From positions 186,001-250,000 of the forward strand of contig JAQWOH010000048.1 of NCBI GenBank assembly GCA_029245955.1: DNA of 64,000 nt. The letters are read 5' to 3'. The stretch's first letter is position 1; each line of letters begins with the position of its first letter. Below are positions 43,820 through 53,818 of the stretch, in pieces. The notes under the pieces were generated by a model that saw only the letters and a program-made list of their open reading frames with translations, ran no database searches and was not told where the DNA came from. Both the position numbers and the translations under genes were made by a program. Source of the DNA: Fuerstiella sp. (GTDB taxonomy: Bacteria > Planctomycetota > Planctomycetia > Planctomycetales > Planctomycetaceae).

Positions 43820-45205
43820 TCAGTCAACAGCGGCCAGAGAATAGCATCGAATTTCTTTGTCATTACGAAGATAGATGCTGCGGTTCGCGAAAGCAGGGTG
43901 CGACCATACCAGTTTTCGACCACCGACAACCTGATGAGTCGGCTCGATCAGGTTGGCTCGACTAATTTCTTCGTAACCCTGTGGACTCATCCTTGCGATG
44001 ATCAGGTCCCCAATATCGTTCGCTAGGAAGAAACGGTCGGCATGTCTGACGGTAAACACATTTCCCCAGGAAACTGGTCGATGTTTTTTCTGCGGATCCT
44101 GCTGAATGCGCGATGCTGGTTGAAAGGTCGACCAGACTCGTTCGCCCGAATCAACGCGGGCGCATATATACTGACCGTTGTTGCCGCAGGCATAAATATG
44201 TCCTTCATGAAGAAAGGCCGTGTTGTGCACGCCGCCGATGCCGGTCCTGGGGCCGCCAGTCCAGCGCAGCGCGGCTGAGCGTCCGTCTGTCCCCACTTCG
44301 ATCATTCCGCTCCTGCGGTTGTAGCTCATTACGAACAGCGATCGGTTCTCGACCCTTGGTGTCGCAACCGACATCGCGTATGTCGCTTCAAATGGAACCG
44401 TCCAGAACAACTCACCGGATTCAGGGTCAAGCGCATTCACCGAGTGGCTGTCCCAGACAATCAACTGGCGTTGACCGGCAATGGTGTAAATCATCGGCGA
44501 AGAATATCCAGGCTCCGGTGCCGTGATTGCTCGCCAAAGCTCCTTACCCGTTCGTTTGTCCAGGGCAACGCATGTGGAACCTTTGCCACCCGCAATACAG
44601 ATCAGTCTGTCACCGTCGATCAACGGCGAGGAAGCGATTCCCCAGTTCGGAACTTCAAGGCCGTACCGATGCTTAAAGTCAATCGACCAGACGACACTTC
44701 CGTCGCTGACGTGCAGGCAAAGCAGGTTGCCCTCAGCACCAACGGTATAAACCCGGTTATGGTCGACCGTTGGTGTCGTTCGAGGTCCGATCGCGTAGGT
44801 TGCCACACTGCTGTAGGGACAGTCGTACCGATGAGACCACAGGACCTTGCCATCAGATTCACGCAGGCAGAACACTCGCTCCTGTCCCGGCAACCGCTTG
44901 CGAACAAAGTTCTGGTTGCCGGAAGGAGTGTCTTCGTGTGGAACTTCGTCCGTATCCGTTTCATCGGGTATCCAATCCATCACGAACACACGTTCTGCAG
45001 CGACACTCGGCCCGCTGTAGCCACCTTTGATTTTCGTCGTCCAGCGGAGCGCCGGGCCGTCGCCGGTGAATGTTTCGACGATGCCCGATTCCCGCCAATG
45101 TGAGTCGCGATCGCGACCCAGCCATTGTGGCCAGTCATCTGCCACCGCCGCCCCCCATGCGGCGCAGCACATCACAGCGAACAGAAGTCGGAGTACATAA
45201 GTCAT
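43820..45205 (-). CDS. Secreted PQQ-like beta-propeller protein
   Basis: The 461-residue protein has a signal peptide (LRLLFAVMCCAAWGAAVA) then DDWPQWLGRDRDSHW, the usual start of planctomycete PQQ-like propellers. Blade motifs recur: GKVLWSHRYDCP, TPTVDHNRVYTVGAEGNLLCL, DGSVVWSI, GTSPLIDGDRLICIAGG and GKELWRAI. It is probably an extracellular or periplasmic scaffold or a quinoprotein without a proven cofactor. It lies between an esterase and a sulfatase on the same strand, so the three may form an operon. Confidence 0.9.
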   Translation of the reverse strand: MTYVLRLLFAVMCCAAWGAAVADDWPQWLGRDRDSHWRESGIVETFTGDGPALRWTTKIKGGYSGPSVAAERVFVMDWIPDETDTDEVPHEDTPSGNQNFVRKRLPGQERVFCLRESDGKVLWSHRYDCPYSSVATYAIGPRTTPTVDHNRVYTVGAEGNLLCLHVSDGSVVWSIDFKHRYGLEVPNWGIASSPLIDGDRLICIAGGKGSTCVALDKRTGKELWRAITAPEPGYSSPMIYTIAGQRQLIVWDSHSVNALDPESGELFWTVPFEATYAMSVATPRVENRSLFVMSYNRRSGMIEVGTDGRSAALRWTGGPRTGIGGVHNTAFLHEGHIYACGNNGQYICARVDSGERVWSTFQPASRIQQDPQKKHRPVSWGNVFTVRHADRFFLANDIGDLIIARMSPQGYEEISRANLIEPTHQVVGGRKLVWSHPAFANRSIYLRNDKEIRCYSLAAVD

Positions 45206-45276
45206 GAGATCAGGCTGCGACTTTGGAGTTCAGGAGATGCCTTGCGCTCCAGGTAAGAGAGGGTAGAGGGTGATGG

Positions 45277-46767
45277 TTATTTCACTTCCCAGCGGAAGGT
45301 CTCGCCTTCGATGACCAGGTTTTTCCGCAGATTCAACTTCGTGCCCGGCTCGGCGAACGACTTGGGCGCGAGCTCCCGCATTTGTGTTTTCAAGTTCTCA
45401 TGTTCAGGGCGCGCCGCCAGATTTGTCCATTCATTCGGGTCGGACTGTACGTCGTAGAGTTCTTCACCGTCTTCGCCGTAGCGGATGTAGCGCCAGTCCC
45501 GGTTGATGATGGCATATTCACCGGGGTTCATGTGAGGAAGATACACGCTGCGATCCTCTGCTGCTGCAGGATCAGCGAGTGTGGCGGCGATGGATTTTCC
45601 TTCCAGGTTCTGATGTGGCTGCGGCAGTCTGCACATCTCCACAAACGTTGGATACATGTCGATCAGGCTCGCAGTGACATCCGTCTCTACGCCGCTGGCC
45701 ACTCCCGGACCGGCCCAGATGAACGGCACATTGGAAGTCCGTTCCCACAACGTGTGTTTGCCCCAGTCCCCTTTTTCGCCGTGGTGATAGCCGTGATCGC
45801 TCCAGAGCACAACGATTGTGTTGTCGGCATGAGGGCTCGCTGCAAGCGCATCCAGCACTCGTCCCATCATCGCATCGGCATAGCTCATACACGCCAGGTA
45901 GCCGTGAATCGCATCTTTGATCGCATCAAGGCCTTCCAGTTTTTTTTGAATTCGTGACCGCGCGGTCTTGATTTTCCTGATCTTGGGGGGCAAGTCATCA
46001 AGGTCATCCGCTTTGTAGGGTGGATGCTGGATGTCGTCGGCGTTGTACAGATCGAAGTATTTCTGCGGGCAGTAATTTGGAAAATGCGGAGCGTAGATTC
46101 CCACGGCAAGAAAGAACGGCCTCTCTCGCTTCTGTTCTAACGTTTCGACGGCCCAGTTGATGCGCTGTGTATCGGCCATTTCTTCTTCCCGAGCGTTCGG
46201 AATAGCGCCCCATTCCAGAAACAGACCTCCTGTAATTTCCTGCCCGCGGTTGTAGATGCTGTTGGGGAACGGATCGGGAAACGGTGTTTCTTCGCTCCAT
46301 GAATTAAGTGGCCAACCGCTCTCACGCTGGCTCTGATTGCGGAGAAAGAATTCCGTCCAGCCGCGCTGGTCAATGGCTCCGGCCGGATGATGAAACAGCT
46401 TTCCGGCTCCGAACGTTTCGTAGCCGCTGTTGGCAAAGCTCAGCTGGAGTGGCTCAATCTGCGGATGATCGTGGAAATACGTGGCCGTTCTGTAACAGCC
46501 GGTCGTGGAAGCAAACTGCCCGGAGAAAATGGCAGCCCGAGAAGGCGCACAGAAGACGCCGGCTGTATGAGCATTCGTGAAGTTCACTCCCCGAGCGGCC
46601 AACCGGTCAATATTCGGCGTGATGGCACACGGTGTCGTCTTGAGACATCCGAGCCAGTCGTTCATGTCGTCGACCGCCAGGAACAACACATTCGGAGCCT
46701 CGGCCCGGCACGTCTGCGCCAGTCCCAATAACAGCCATATCCCCAGAACACATCTTAGCAGGTTCAT
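45277..46767 (-). CDS. Sulfatase, iduronate-2-sulfatase-like
   Basis: The 496-residue exported protein has a signal peptide (LGIWLLLGLAQTCRA), the metal motif NVLFLAVDDMNDWLG, the sulfatase signature CAPSRAAIFSGQ (C73), FGAGKLFHH, FFLAVGIYAPHFPNYCPQKYF and DHGYHHGEKGDWGKHTLW. The plan is the same as the sulfatase at 37925, and the two may be paralogues. The 3' end shows the family tail GEYAIINRDWRYIRYGEDGEELYD. It begins the minus-strand set with the PQQ-like and hydrolase genes. Confidence 0.93.
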   Translation of the reverse strand: MNLLRCVLGIWLLLGLAQTCRAEAPNVLFLAVDDMNDWLGCLKTTPCAITPNIDRLAARGVNFTNAHTAGVFCAPSRAAIFSGQFASTTGCYRTATYFHDHPQIEPLQLSFANSGYETFGAGKLFHHPAGAIDQRGWTEFFLRNQSQRESGWPLNSWSEETPFPDPFPNSIYNRGQEITGGLFLEWGAIPNAREEEMADTQRINWAVETLEQKRERPFFLAVGIYAPHFPNYCPQKYFDLYNADDIQHPPYKADDLDDLPPKIRKIKTARSRIQKKLEGLDAIKDAIHGYLACMSYADAMMGRVLDALAASPHADNTIVVLWSDHGYHHGEKGDWGKHTLWERTSNVPFIWAGPGVASGVETDVTASLIDMYPTFVEMCRLPQPHQNLEGKSIAATLADPAAAEDRSVYLPHMNPGEYAIINRDWRYIRYGEDGEELYDVQSDPNEWTNLAARPEHENLKTQMRELAPKSFAEPGTKLNLRKNLVIEGETFRWEVK

Positions 46768-46984
46768 CTTTATTCGTGTTACTTGTCGCCGTGTCGGAAC
46801 TTGGGACGGATTAAACGTCGTCTATTCGCTTTACATATACTCCGGTGACAATCAAATTACCAACATGCGGAATACGGAATCACAATGATCTCAGCATCGT
46901 GTGCAGCATGCTGCCGCGTCCAGGAATGAGTCTCTCTGCAGCAAAACTGACGATCACCACTTCAGCAGAAATCCGGTGCGGCCT

Positions 46985-48283
46985 ATGGCACGAATCATTC
47001 CAGCCTTTCTGGTTCTGTGTGCCAGTTTTATCTCGTCGCGGTGCAGTCCGGCTCAGCCTCCGGCCGTTGGTCTGTCATTGTCCAGCAGCGCTGAAGGCGG
47101 GTTTGTTGGACTCAACGAGACCGTTGTGTTCACAGCTGCAGTCAGGAATTCGTCTGAGCAGCCGGTAAAAGCAACACTGAAGTGGTCGGTTCAAACCGTT
47201 GCCTTTGATGTGCCCCAATCCCGCAGTGTGCACCTGGAAATCAAAGGTACAGAAACGGAATTGCGGTCGTATGTGTTACCGATGACGGCCGTTGGATTTG
47301 CCGAAGTTCAGTGCAGTATTGCCTATGCCAACGACAGGACGTTCTCCCAGAAATACCGCGTCGGCACGGCCCCTGAGTTGGTGCTGAGCGAACTTACAAA
47401 AGAGAGTGACTTCGACCGTTTCTGGAAGGGCTCACTGGCTGAGCTGAAAACGATTGATCCGGATTTTGAATTCGTTCCACAACCGGATCGGGGAACCGAA
47501 AAAACCGACGTGTTTGAAGTAACGATGCGAAGTCATGGTGATATCCACGTTCGCGGGTGGCTGCAGGTACCGAAGTCAGAAGGTCCTCACCCCGCGGTGA
47601 TTCGTGTGCCGGGTTATGGATCGAACATGAAGCCTCTTGGTGAAGGGAGAGACTGGGACGACATCGTCGTCTTTTCTTTCAACCCGCGAGCCCACGGTAA
47701 CAGCATGGATGAAGTGCCGGGAAAGCCGGTGGATTACTGGATTCGAGGACTCGATGATAAGTCAACTTACTATTACCGCGGCGCGTATCTGGATTGTGTG
47801 CGCGCGGTGGACTTCATCTGTTCGCGTGCCGACGTGGATAAAAAGCGGATCGCCGTCTGGGGAGGCAGCCAGGGCGGCGGCTTTGCATTCGCCACAGCTG
47901 CGCTGGACCCACGAATCGACTTTTGCGCGGCGGACATCCCTTTCATGTGTGACTGGGTGAACTACTTCAGGCTGACTGTCTGGCCTGAGATGGACAAATG
48001 GATTGCGGACAGTGACAACCGCAGCTGGGAATCGACGCTGCGCACGCTCAGCTACTTCGACACGATGAACATGGCAGACCGAATTCAGTGCCGGACGGTG
48101 ATGGGGGTCGGATTGCAGGATGCGGTCTGCCCACCGTCGACGAGCTTCGCAGCCTACAACCGCGTTCCGGGGCAAAAGTCATTCAAGGTCTATGCAGACA
48201 AAGGCCACGGCCTCGGTCCGGCTCACCGGAACCGTGTCTGGCAGCAGATCCGTACCGCATTCGAATTGCCGATCGAAGAATAA
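46985..48283 (+). CDS. Acetylxylan esterase-type alpha/beta hydrolase, exported
   Basis: ATG at 46985 is used because it starts a signal peptide (IIPAFLVLCASFISSRCSPA); the frame opens 84 bases upstream. The 432-residue protein has an N-terminal beta domain and then an AXE1-type (carbohydrate esterase 7-like) hydrolase: HVRGWLQVPKSEG, VIRVPGYGSNM, nucleophile AVWGGSQGGGFAFA, the acid in MGVGLQDAVCPPST and the histidine in YADKGHGLG. It should remove acetyl groups from polysaccharides outside the inner membrane. Expressed divergently from the sulfatase. Confidence 0.9.
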   Translation: MARIIPAFLVLCASFISSRCSPAQPPAVGLSLSSSAEGGFVGLNETVVFTAAVRNSSEQPVKATLKWSVQTVAFDVPQSRSVHLEIKGTETELRSYVLPMTAVGFAEVQCSIAYANDRTFSQKYRVGTAPELVLSELTKESDFDRFWKGSLAELKTIDPDFEFVPQPDRGTEKTDVFEVTMRSHGDIHVRGWLQVPKSEGPHPAVIRVPGYGSNMKPLGEGRDWDDIVVFSFNPRAHGNSMDEVPGKPVDYWIRGLDDKSTYYYRGAYLDCVRAVDFICSRADVDKKRIAVWGGSQGGGFAFATAALDPRIDFCAADIPFMCDWVNYFRLTVWPEMDKWIADSDNRSWESTLRTLSYFDTMNMADRIQCRTVMGVGLQDAVCPPSTSFAAYNRVPGQKSFKVYADKGHGLGPAHRNRVWQQIRTAFELPIEE

Positions 48284-48353
48284 CACTCGCACTGTCCTCG
48301 ACCGAGCACTCGATTCAAACGAGCGACTTGTGTATGTGATTGTTCTATGTTGT

Positions 48354-49427
48354 TTACCGGGGTGAGGACGTAATGTTGTTGGCCGGGATCGGGCTTTCAA
48401 AACCGTTGTAGGCGTCAGGCTTTACTCCTCGAGCATACCCGCCGCCTCGGAAGGTGTTCGGCTGGTATGTGCCCACAAAATCAATCGGCGAAACCGCTTT
48501 GATTTCTTCTTCCAGACCCAGCATCCAGTACGTCGCATTGACCAGCATCCGACGATAACCGTCATTCAGGATGTCCTCGGAAGCTCCGTACAGTGAGGTG
48601 AACACACGCCCCTTCTGACCATTTGCGCCGGTGTATTCGCGAGTCCATTCAGAAGCCATGGGGGGCTTGGATGCATCCGGCTCGCCGTCGAATTTCATGC
48701 TCATCAGCGGCTGAGCCATCGTCAGAATATTCCAGTCGTCCTGCGGCACGGCATTATACCCGCCGCACTGCACATGAATGTCTTTGACGCCCGTCAGAAT
48801 CGGATGACCGGCCTGTTTGGGAATGATCGTAATTCGAGTGCTCTGTTTGTGATTTCGGCCGTAGTGCCCCACCCAGGTCTGGCCCAGCACCTGATGGCCG
48901 AACCCTAATTCATAGCCTTTGGTTTTGGCCTGAAAATCATATTTCGAGTACTTGCTTTCTTTGTTTCCGTACTTGAAACCGTGCGTTGAAGTCCGCAGTC
49001 CCATCACGGGGCCACCACGTTTCAGGTAGGCATCGATGTATTTCATCTGTTCATCGGGAAGAGCCTGAAACCGGGTGAACATCACCATACCATCGGCGGA
49101 TTCAAGTGCTTTGAGGCCGGGAATATTGGATTCTCCTGCCTTGATCTCCCCGTTTTCGTCCAGACCAAACAGGACTGTGCAGTCGAACCCATGATGCACG
49201 GCCAGTATCCTTGCCATCGCTGGAAGGGTTTCTTCGCCGCGGTATTCGTGATCGCTGGCGATGAAAACCAGATGTTTGGCTTTGGAGAGGGACTTCGTCC
49301 CCTGGTATGTGACAGTGTCGGACACGGTGTCTGATGTCGTTGACGAAGAAGTGGTTTCCGTGGCCCGGGTAATTCCGGGCGCCAGCAGAAGGAACAATTG
49401 AAGTAGAGTAAAAAAGCGAACCATCAT
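48354..49427 (-). CDS. ThuA-domain protein, exported
   Basis: ATG at 49427 follows AGGAAATAG; the frame opens 216 bases earlier. The 357-residue protein has a signal peptide (FFTLLQLFLLLAPGITRA), a Ser/Thr-rich linker, then the ThuA fold (class I glutamine-amidotransferase-like): LVFIASDHEYRGEETLPAM, ADGMVMFTRFQALPDEQMKYIDAYLKRGGPVMGLRTSTHGF, then HILTGVKDIHVQCGG written GHPILTGVKDIH. ThuA acts in trehalose or sugar use in other bacteria, but the planctomycete members have no proven role. Third gene of the DUF1553/DUF1501 set. Confidence 0.9.
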   Translation of the reverse strand: MMVRFFTLLQLFLLLAPGITRATETTSSSTTSDTVSDTVTYQGTKSLSKAKHLVFIASDHEYRGEETLPAMARILAVHHGFDCTVLFGLDENGEIKAGESNIPGLKALESADGMVMFTRFQALPDEQMKYIDAYLKRGGPVMGLRTSTHGFKYGNKESKYSKYDFQAKTKGYELGFGHQVLGQTWVGHYGRNHKQSTRITIIPKQAGHPILTGVKDIHVQCGGYNAVPQDDWNILTMAQPLMSMKFDGEPDASKPPMASEWTREYTGANGQKGRVFTSLYGASEDILNDGYRRMLVNATYWMLGLEEEIKAVSPIDFVGTYQPNTFRGGGYARGVKPDAYNGFESPIPANNITSSPR

Positions 49428-49626
49428 TCTATTTCCTGTTTGGTCAGGGCGAAAAACAACACTCTTCCACACGTTGACTCTGTCTTTTCTGCAACCGCAG
49501 TACTCAGAACAGGGCGTGGCGCAAGTGTGATGATAGCCGATAACGAGGCGACCGTCTTCGATACGCTGCGAAAGTTGTCTGACCAGACGCAATGTCGTTC
49601 GGCGTCGGGCGAACGTCGCGGCATCG

Positions 49627-51018
49627 TCACGCCAGGATTTCATGGGCCACTTTGCCGTAGACGTCGGTCAGGCGAAAATCGCGACCGGCATGACGATACG
49701 TCAGCTGCTCGTGATTCAGGCCCATCAGGTGCAGGATGGTGGCGTGAAAGTCGTGGACGTGTATGGCATCTTCCACAACTCGGTTGCCGATATCGTCCGT
49801 CTTCCCGTGCACTATCCCCCGCTTCACGCCTCCGCCAGCCAGCCAGCAGGAATACGCATGCGGATGATGAGCACGGCTTTTGGTTCCTTTGCCGTCCTGA
49901 GCCCACGGCGTGCGACCAAATTCTGTGCAGAAGACCAGCAGTACGTCGTCGAACATGCCTCGACGCTTCAGATCCGTGATCAACGCCGCGACTGGTTGAT
50001 CGACTCGTCTGGCATATTTGGCGTGCGATCCAACATCACGATGTGCGGCATCCCAGTTGTCCCGACACGCACCCACGGCGTCGACAATTTCGACGAAACG
50101 CACGCCGTTTTCAACTAATCGCCGAGCCATCAGTACCTGTGCGGCGTAAGACGTCTGATCGCTCGACGCTGTGCCGTACAGTTCATGTGTTTTTTTAGTT
50201 TCGCGTGACAGATCCAATACCTCGGGTGCCATGTCCTGCAGTCCACGCGCTGTCCTGAAAGAACTGTTCCGAGCGGCCAGCTGAGCATCCCTGCTGCGCC
50301 TGCGGAGATGACGTTTATTGAGCGACTCCAGCAAGCCGAGTTCCAGGTTTTGTTGCAGCGCCAGCGATGCGGGCTTCAGGTTAGGAAGGGGTTCCGAGCC
50401 CGGTTTAATTTGAACGCCCGTATGGACGCCGGGTAGAAAGTTAGCATCCCAGATCTGTGGTCCGGCATAAGGGCGATGTTCAGAAATCACAACATGGGCA
50501 GGTAGATTCGAATTAAAAGTACCCAGTCCCCAGGACAGCCACGAACCCACAGACGGCATGGCGAATCCTGTACTGCCGGTGTGCAGCTGCAAGGTTGCCT
50601 GGCCATGGTCAATGTGATCGCACGACATGGAGCGGAGCACCGCCGCTTCGTGGATGACGTTGCGGATGTGCGGGAACAGGTCGCTGACCTGGGTGCCACA
50701 TTGCTGGTTGGAACGGAATTTCCACAGGGGGGCTTTCAGATATCGCTCGAAGTCCGCGCGCTCCAGTTCGGGACCGATTGACGTATCGTGGTCGTGACTC
50801 AGCCTCGGTTTGGGATCGAAGGTATCGACGTGCGAATAACCCCCGGACATGTACAGGACGATGACATGTTTGGCTTTCGGCCGAAAGTGTGGTGCACGAG
50901 ACGCCGACGCAGTTGCAGTTGACACCCTGGTCACCGCAGCAGCACTCGACAGAGACAAACTGCCGATACCCTTTTTCAGAGCTGTTCGGCGTGAGAAGGA
51001 TTGATGTGTGGATGTCAT
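49627..51018 (-). CDS. DUF1501 protein, Tat-exported
   Basis: The 463-residue protein starts with a twin-arginine signal (FSRRTALKKGIGSLSLSSA). DUF1501 landmarks: KHVIVLYMSGGYSHVDTFDPK, VLRSMSCDHIDHGQATLQLHTG, MPSVGSWLSWGLG, VFCTEFGRTPWAQ and RAHHPHAYSCWLAGGGVKRG. It starts 24 bases after the DUF1553 gene ends, so the two are certainly one transcript. The pair is the standard planctomycete couple, thought to act together at the cell surface. Confidence 0.93.
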   Translation of the reverse strand: MTSTHQSFSRRTALKKGIGSLSLSSAAAVTRVSTATASASRAPHFRPKAKHVIVLYMSGGYSHVDTFDPKPRLSHDHDTSIGPELERADFERYLKAPLWKFRSNQQCGTQVSDLFPHIRNVIHEAAVLRSMSCDHIDHGQATLQLHTGSTGFAMPSVGSWLSWGLGTFNSNLPAHVVISEHRPYAGPQIWDANFLPGVHTGVQIKPGSEPLPNLKPASLALQQNLELGLLESLNKRHLRRRSRDAQLAARNSSFRTARGLQDMAPEVLDLSRETKKTHELYGTASSDQTSYAAQVLMARRLVENGVRFVEIVDAVGACRDNWDAAHRDVGSHAKYARRVDQPVAALITDLKRRGMFDDVLLVFCTEFGRTPWAQDGKGTKSRAHHPHAYSCWLAGGGVKRGIVHGKTDDIGNRVVEDAIHVHDFHATILHLMGLNHEQLTYRHAGRDFRLTDVYGKVAHEILA

Positions 51019-51042
51019 GCAACAGGAATTTTGAAACTGCTT

Positions 51043-53646
51043 CTAGTCGATAAAGAAGAACTCGTTGCTGGTCAACAGTGTCCTGCACAACGCAACGTAC
51101 TCGTGCGGTACGATCCCGGAGGACTGCGGTACTTCAATGGTCTTGCGATACATCTGCAGAAACGCCTGAATCTCCTGCTGTTCGGTGTCCGTGACGGGCC
51201 TGCTGTAAATCCACTGGTATAGCTGACCGACTCGAGCATCGTCCTCGCTGCTGTCAGCGACAACACGTTTCGCGAGTGCTGCTGCCTGTTTCTTGATGAA
51301 GGGAGAATTCATCAGAAACAGGGCCTGTGCCGGTACATTTGATGTGTCTCGCTGAGAGGTACTGGTGTTGCGATCCGGACTGTCAAACAGACCCAGCAGA
51401 GAGTGACGGAACAGTCGCTGTGTCAGCAGGTACACGCTGCGATGATTGGTGTCGATCTCCTGATGAAACGGCGCATTCAGGCTGTAGCGATGCTTGTACC
51501 ACGGATCGATATTGTGAGCGGCAGGTTGTGTTTTCTGCAGCTGGCCACTGACGGCCAGGATGCTGTCACGTATTGATTCGGCATCAAGGCGCCGCCGAGT
51601 GTATCGCCACAACAGAACGTTTTCCGGATCCCGTTCACAGGCGACCATATCGTCGTTGTCGATCGAAGCCAGTTGGTAAGTTTCCGTCAGCATCATGAGA
51701 CGATGCAACGACTTAAACGACCAGCCATCATCGACGAATCGGTTTGTTAACCAGTCCAGCAGTTCCGGATGTGAAGGAGGGGTCCCCTGCCGTCCGAAGT
51801 TATCCGCAGTGGCCACCAGTCCGCGACCGAAGTGCTGTTGCCAGATGCGATTCACAATGACTCGAGCTGTCAACGGGTGGTCAGGATGAGTCAGCCACTG
51901 AGCAAGCTCAAGACGACCCGATCCACTGTCGATCACCGGACGATTTGCTCCGGTGATCGTGCTGATGAAATGCCGAGGCACAACATCACCCGGGTTTGAC
52001 GGACTGCCACGTCGGTGCAGTCTGGCGTCGTGAGGAGTTCCTTCTCCGACGGCGAACACCAACTCCAACTCCGGATTTTCTGCCAGTCGCAATTTTTCGT
52101 TCTTGATCCAGGTAAGACCATGCAGCATTAACTCGCGAAACTTTCCGCCCCGCACCTTCAGCAATTGATCACGTCGCGCGGACAGCGTTTTGATCTGCTG
52201 CTGCAGCTTTGTGACATGATCGATGTCGTTATCAGTTTTTTCCTGCAGCGTTGCCAGTTTGGCTTCCAGGGGCTTCAGTTTGCCGGTGACCTCGGCGTAC
52301 TCTACCAGCGTCGGCTTGAGCCATGGACGAAAGTGGTTGTTGATCTGGTACTCATAACGAGCAATCAGATCCCAGTAAGAAGTCGCCTTTTCACGAGCTT
52401 CTCTGCCCGGGATTGCCGGACTGAGATCGGACGGTGACTTTTCGACAGACATCCCCATCCATGGATAAGTTGTGCTCTCAAAGATGCCGTACAGGCCGTA
52501 ATAGTCGGCACTGGAGATCGGGTCAAATTTGTGATCGTGGCAGCGTGAACAGCGAAGCGTCAGTCCCATAACACCGCGACCGAGCGTATCGATTGTGTCT
52601 TCAATGGTCAGGTGCATACTTTCTTTCTTAGCATTGCCAAAACGGCGTGACAGCGCGATAAAACCGGTCGCGATCGTCAGGTCCCGTTTCAGTTGTTCAT
52701 CTTCCGTGGTCAGGGACATGATGTCGCCGGCCAGTTGAGCCTGCAGGAATCGGTCGTATGGCATGTCACGATTTAGCGAGTTGATGACCCAGTTGCGATA
52801 CCGCCAGGCACTCTGGATGGGAATATCACCGACGTCTCCCTGCGTATCGGCATATCGGGCAACATCCAGCCACAGTCGCCCCTGCCGCTCCCCGTACTGG
52901 TCAGCAGCCAGCAACCGGTCAACAACACGTGCAAATGCTGTGGCATGATCCGCGGGGTCGTTAACGAAGGCGTCAACTTTCTGCGGCGCAGGGGGCAGCC
53001 CCGTGAGATCCAGCGTTGCTCGACGGATCAGCGTGCGGCGATTTGCCCTTGCGGTGGCCGTTACCCCGCTCTGCAGTCGACGATCGTGGACGAAACGGTC
53101 AATTGCATTCATCGACCACCGTGAATCAGTGATGTCCGGCGGTGTCACGACAATCTGACGCGGACGCAGCGCCCAGTCCAGTGCTTCGTCAAAGGGAATG
53201 ACGGTTGTAGATGACGGCCCGCTGTCGAAAGCTGTCATGTCCGGTGCCTCGTCACTGCCTGGCCATACGGCGCCGTCGTCGATCCATCTGGCAAGAATGT
53301 CCGCTTCTTCTGTCGTAAGCCGGTCATCGTCATCCGGCGGCATCCGCAACTCCTTGTGCGTCCTGCGTACGGCATGAACCAGCAGACTGTCTTCGGACCG
53401 GCCGGGCACGATCGCCGGGCCATAATTGCCACCAGTGACAATGGCGACCCGCGAAAGCATGGACACAGCCGCTTCGGCCGTGGATTCACCTGAATGACAG
53501 GTGGCGCAACGATCGATCAGCAATGGTCGCACCTTCAGCTCAAAGTACTCCTGTTTTGCCGCGTGTCCGGGGCTGTCTGCATCATCTGCGCGAAGAGCGG
53601 CAGCAGTCAGCAGCAGAACGAATGTGATGCCTTTAAGACGAATCAT
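51043..53646 (-). CDS. Planctomycete cytochrome-C/DUF1549/DUF1553 protein
   Basis: The 867-residue exported protein has a signal peptide, a PSCyt1 domain with one heme-type motif CATCH (residues about 47-51), then KELRMPPDDDDRLTTEEADILARWIDDGAVWPG, the DUF1549 region (WSMNAIDRFVHDRRLQSG, DQYGERQGRLWLDVARYADTQGD, LTLRCSRCHDHKFDPIS) and a coiled coil (about 450-500). The C-terminal DUF1553 has LTARVIVNRIWQQHFGRGLV and ESIRDSILAVSGQL. First gene of the DUF1553-DUF1501-ThuA set. Role unknown, probably polymer degradation. Confidence 0.94.
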   Translation of the reverse strand: MIRLKGITFVLLLTAAALRADDADSPGHAAKQEYFELKVRPLLIDRCATCHSGESTAEAAVSMLSRVAIVTGGNYGPAIVPGRSEDSLLVHAVRRTHKELRMPPDDDDRLTTEEADILARWIDDGAVWPGSDEAPDMTAFDSGPSSTTVIPFDEALDWALRPRQIVVTPPDITDSRWSMNAIDRFVHDRRLQSGVTATARANRRTLIRRATLDLTGLPPAPQKVDAFVNDPADHATAFARVVDRLLAADQYGERQGRLWLDVARYADTQGDVGDIPIQSAWRYRNWVINSLNRDMPYDRFLQAQLAGDIMSLTTEDEQLKRDLTIATGFIALSRRFGNAKKESMHLTIEDTIDTLGRGVMGLTLRCSRCHDHKFDPISSADYYGLYGIFESTTYPWMGMSVEKSPSDLSPAIPGREAREKATSYWDLIARYEYQINNHFRPWLKPTLVEYAEVTGKLKPLEAKLATLQEKTDNDIDHVTKLQQQIKTLSARRDQLLKVRGGKFRELMLHGLTWIKNEKLRLAENPELELVFAVGEGTPHDARLHRRGSPSNPGDVVPRHFISTITGANRPVIDSGSGRLELAQWLTHPDHPLTARVIVNRIWQQHFGRGLVATADNFGRQGTPPSHPELLDWLTNRFVDDGWSFKSLHRLMMLTETYQLASIDNDDMVACERDPENVLLWRYTRRRLDAESIRDSILAVSGQLQKTQPAAHNIDPWYKHRYSLNAPFHQEIDTNHRSVYLLTQRLFRHSLLGLFDSPDRNTSTSQRDTSNVPAQALFLMNSPFIKKQAAALAKRVVADSSEDDARVGQLYQWIYSRPVTDTEQQEIQAFLQMYRKTIEVPQSSGIVPHEYVALCRTLLTSNEFFFID

Positions 53647-53818
53647 GAACCCAACGCACTTGACGACGACTGAATGCGATACACTAACGGCAGACCAGGA
53701 TTCTAAACCATGAGCCGATTCAGGCCATCATCTATTTACCCGGTGACCCTGGAATCTGCATAAACCGCTGCCGACCAAATCGTCATGCAGGGCCGCTCCT
53801 TCATCCGGGTTTGTGAAA

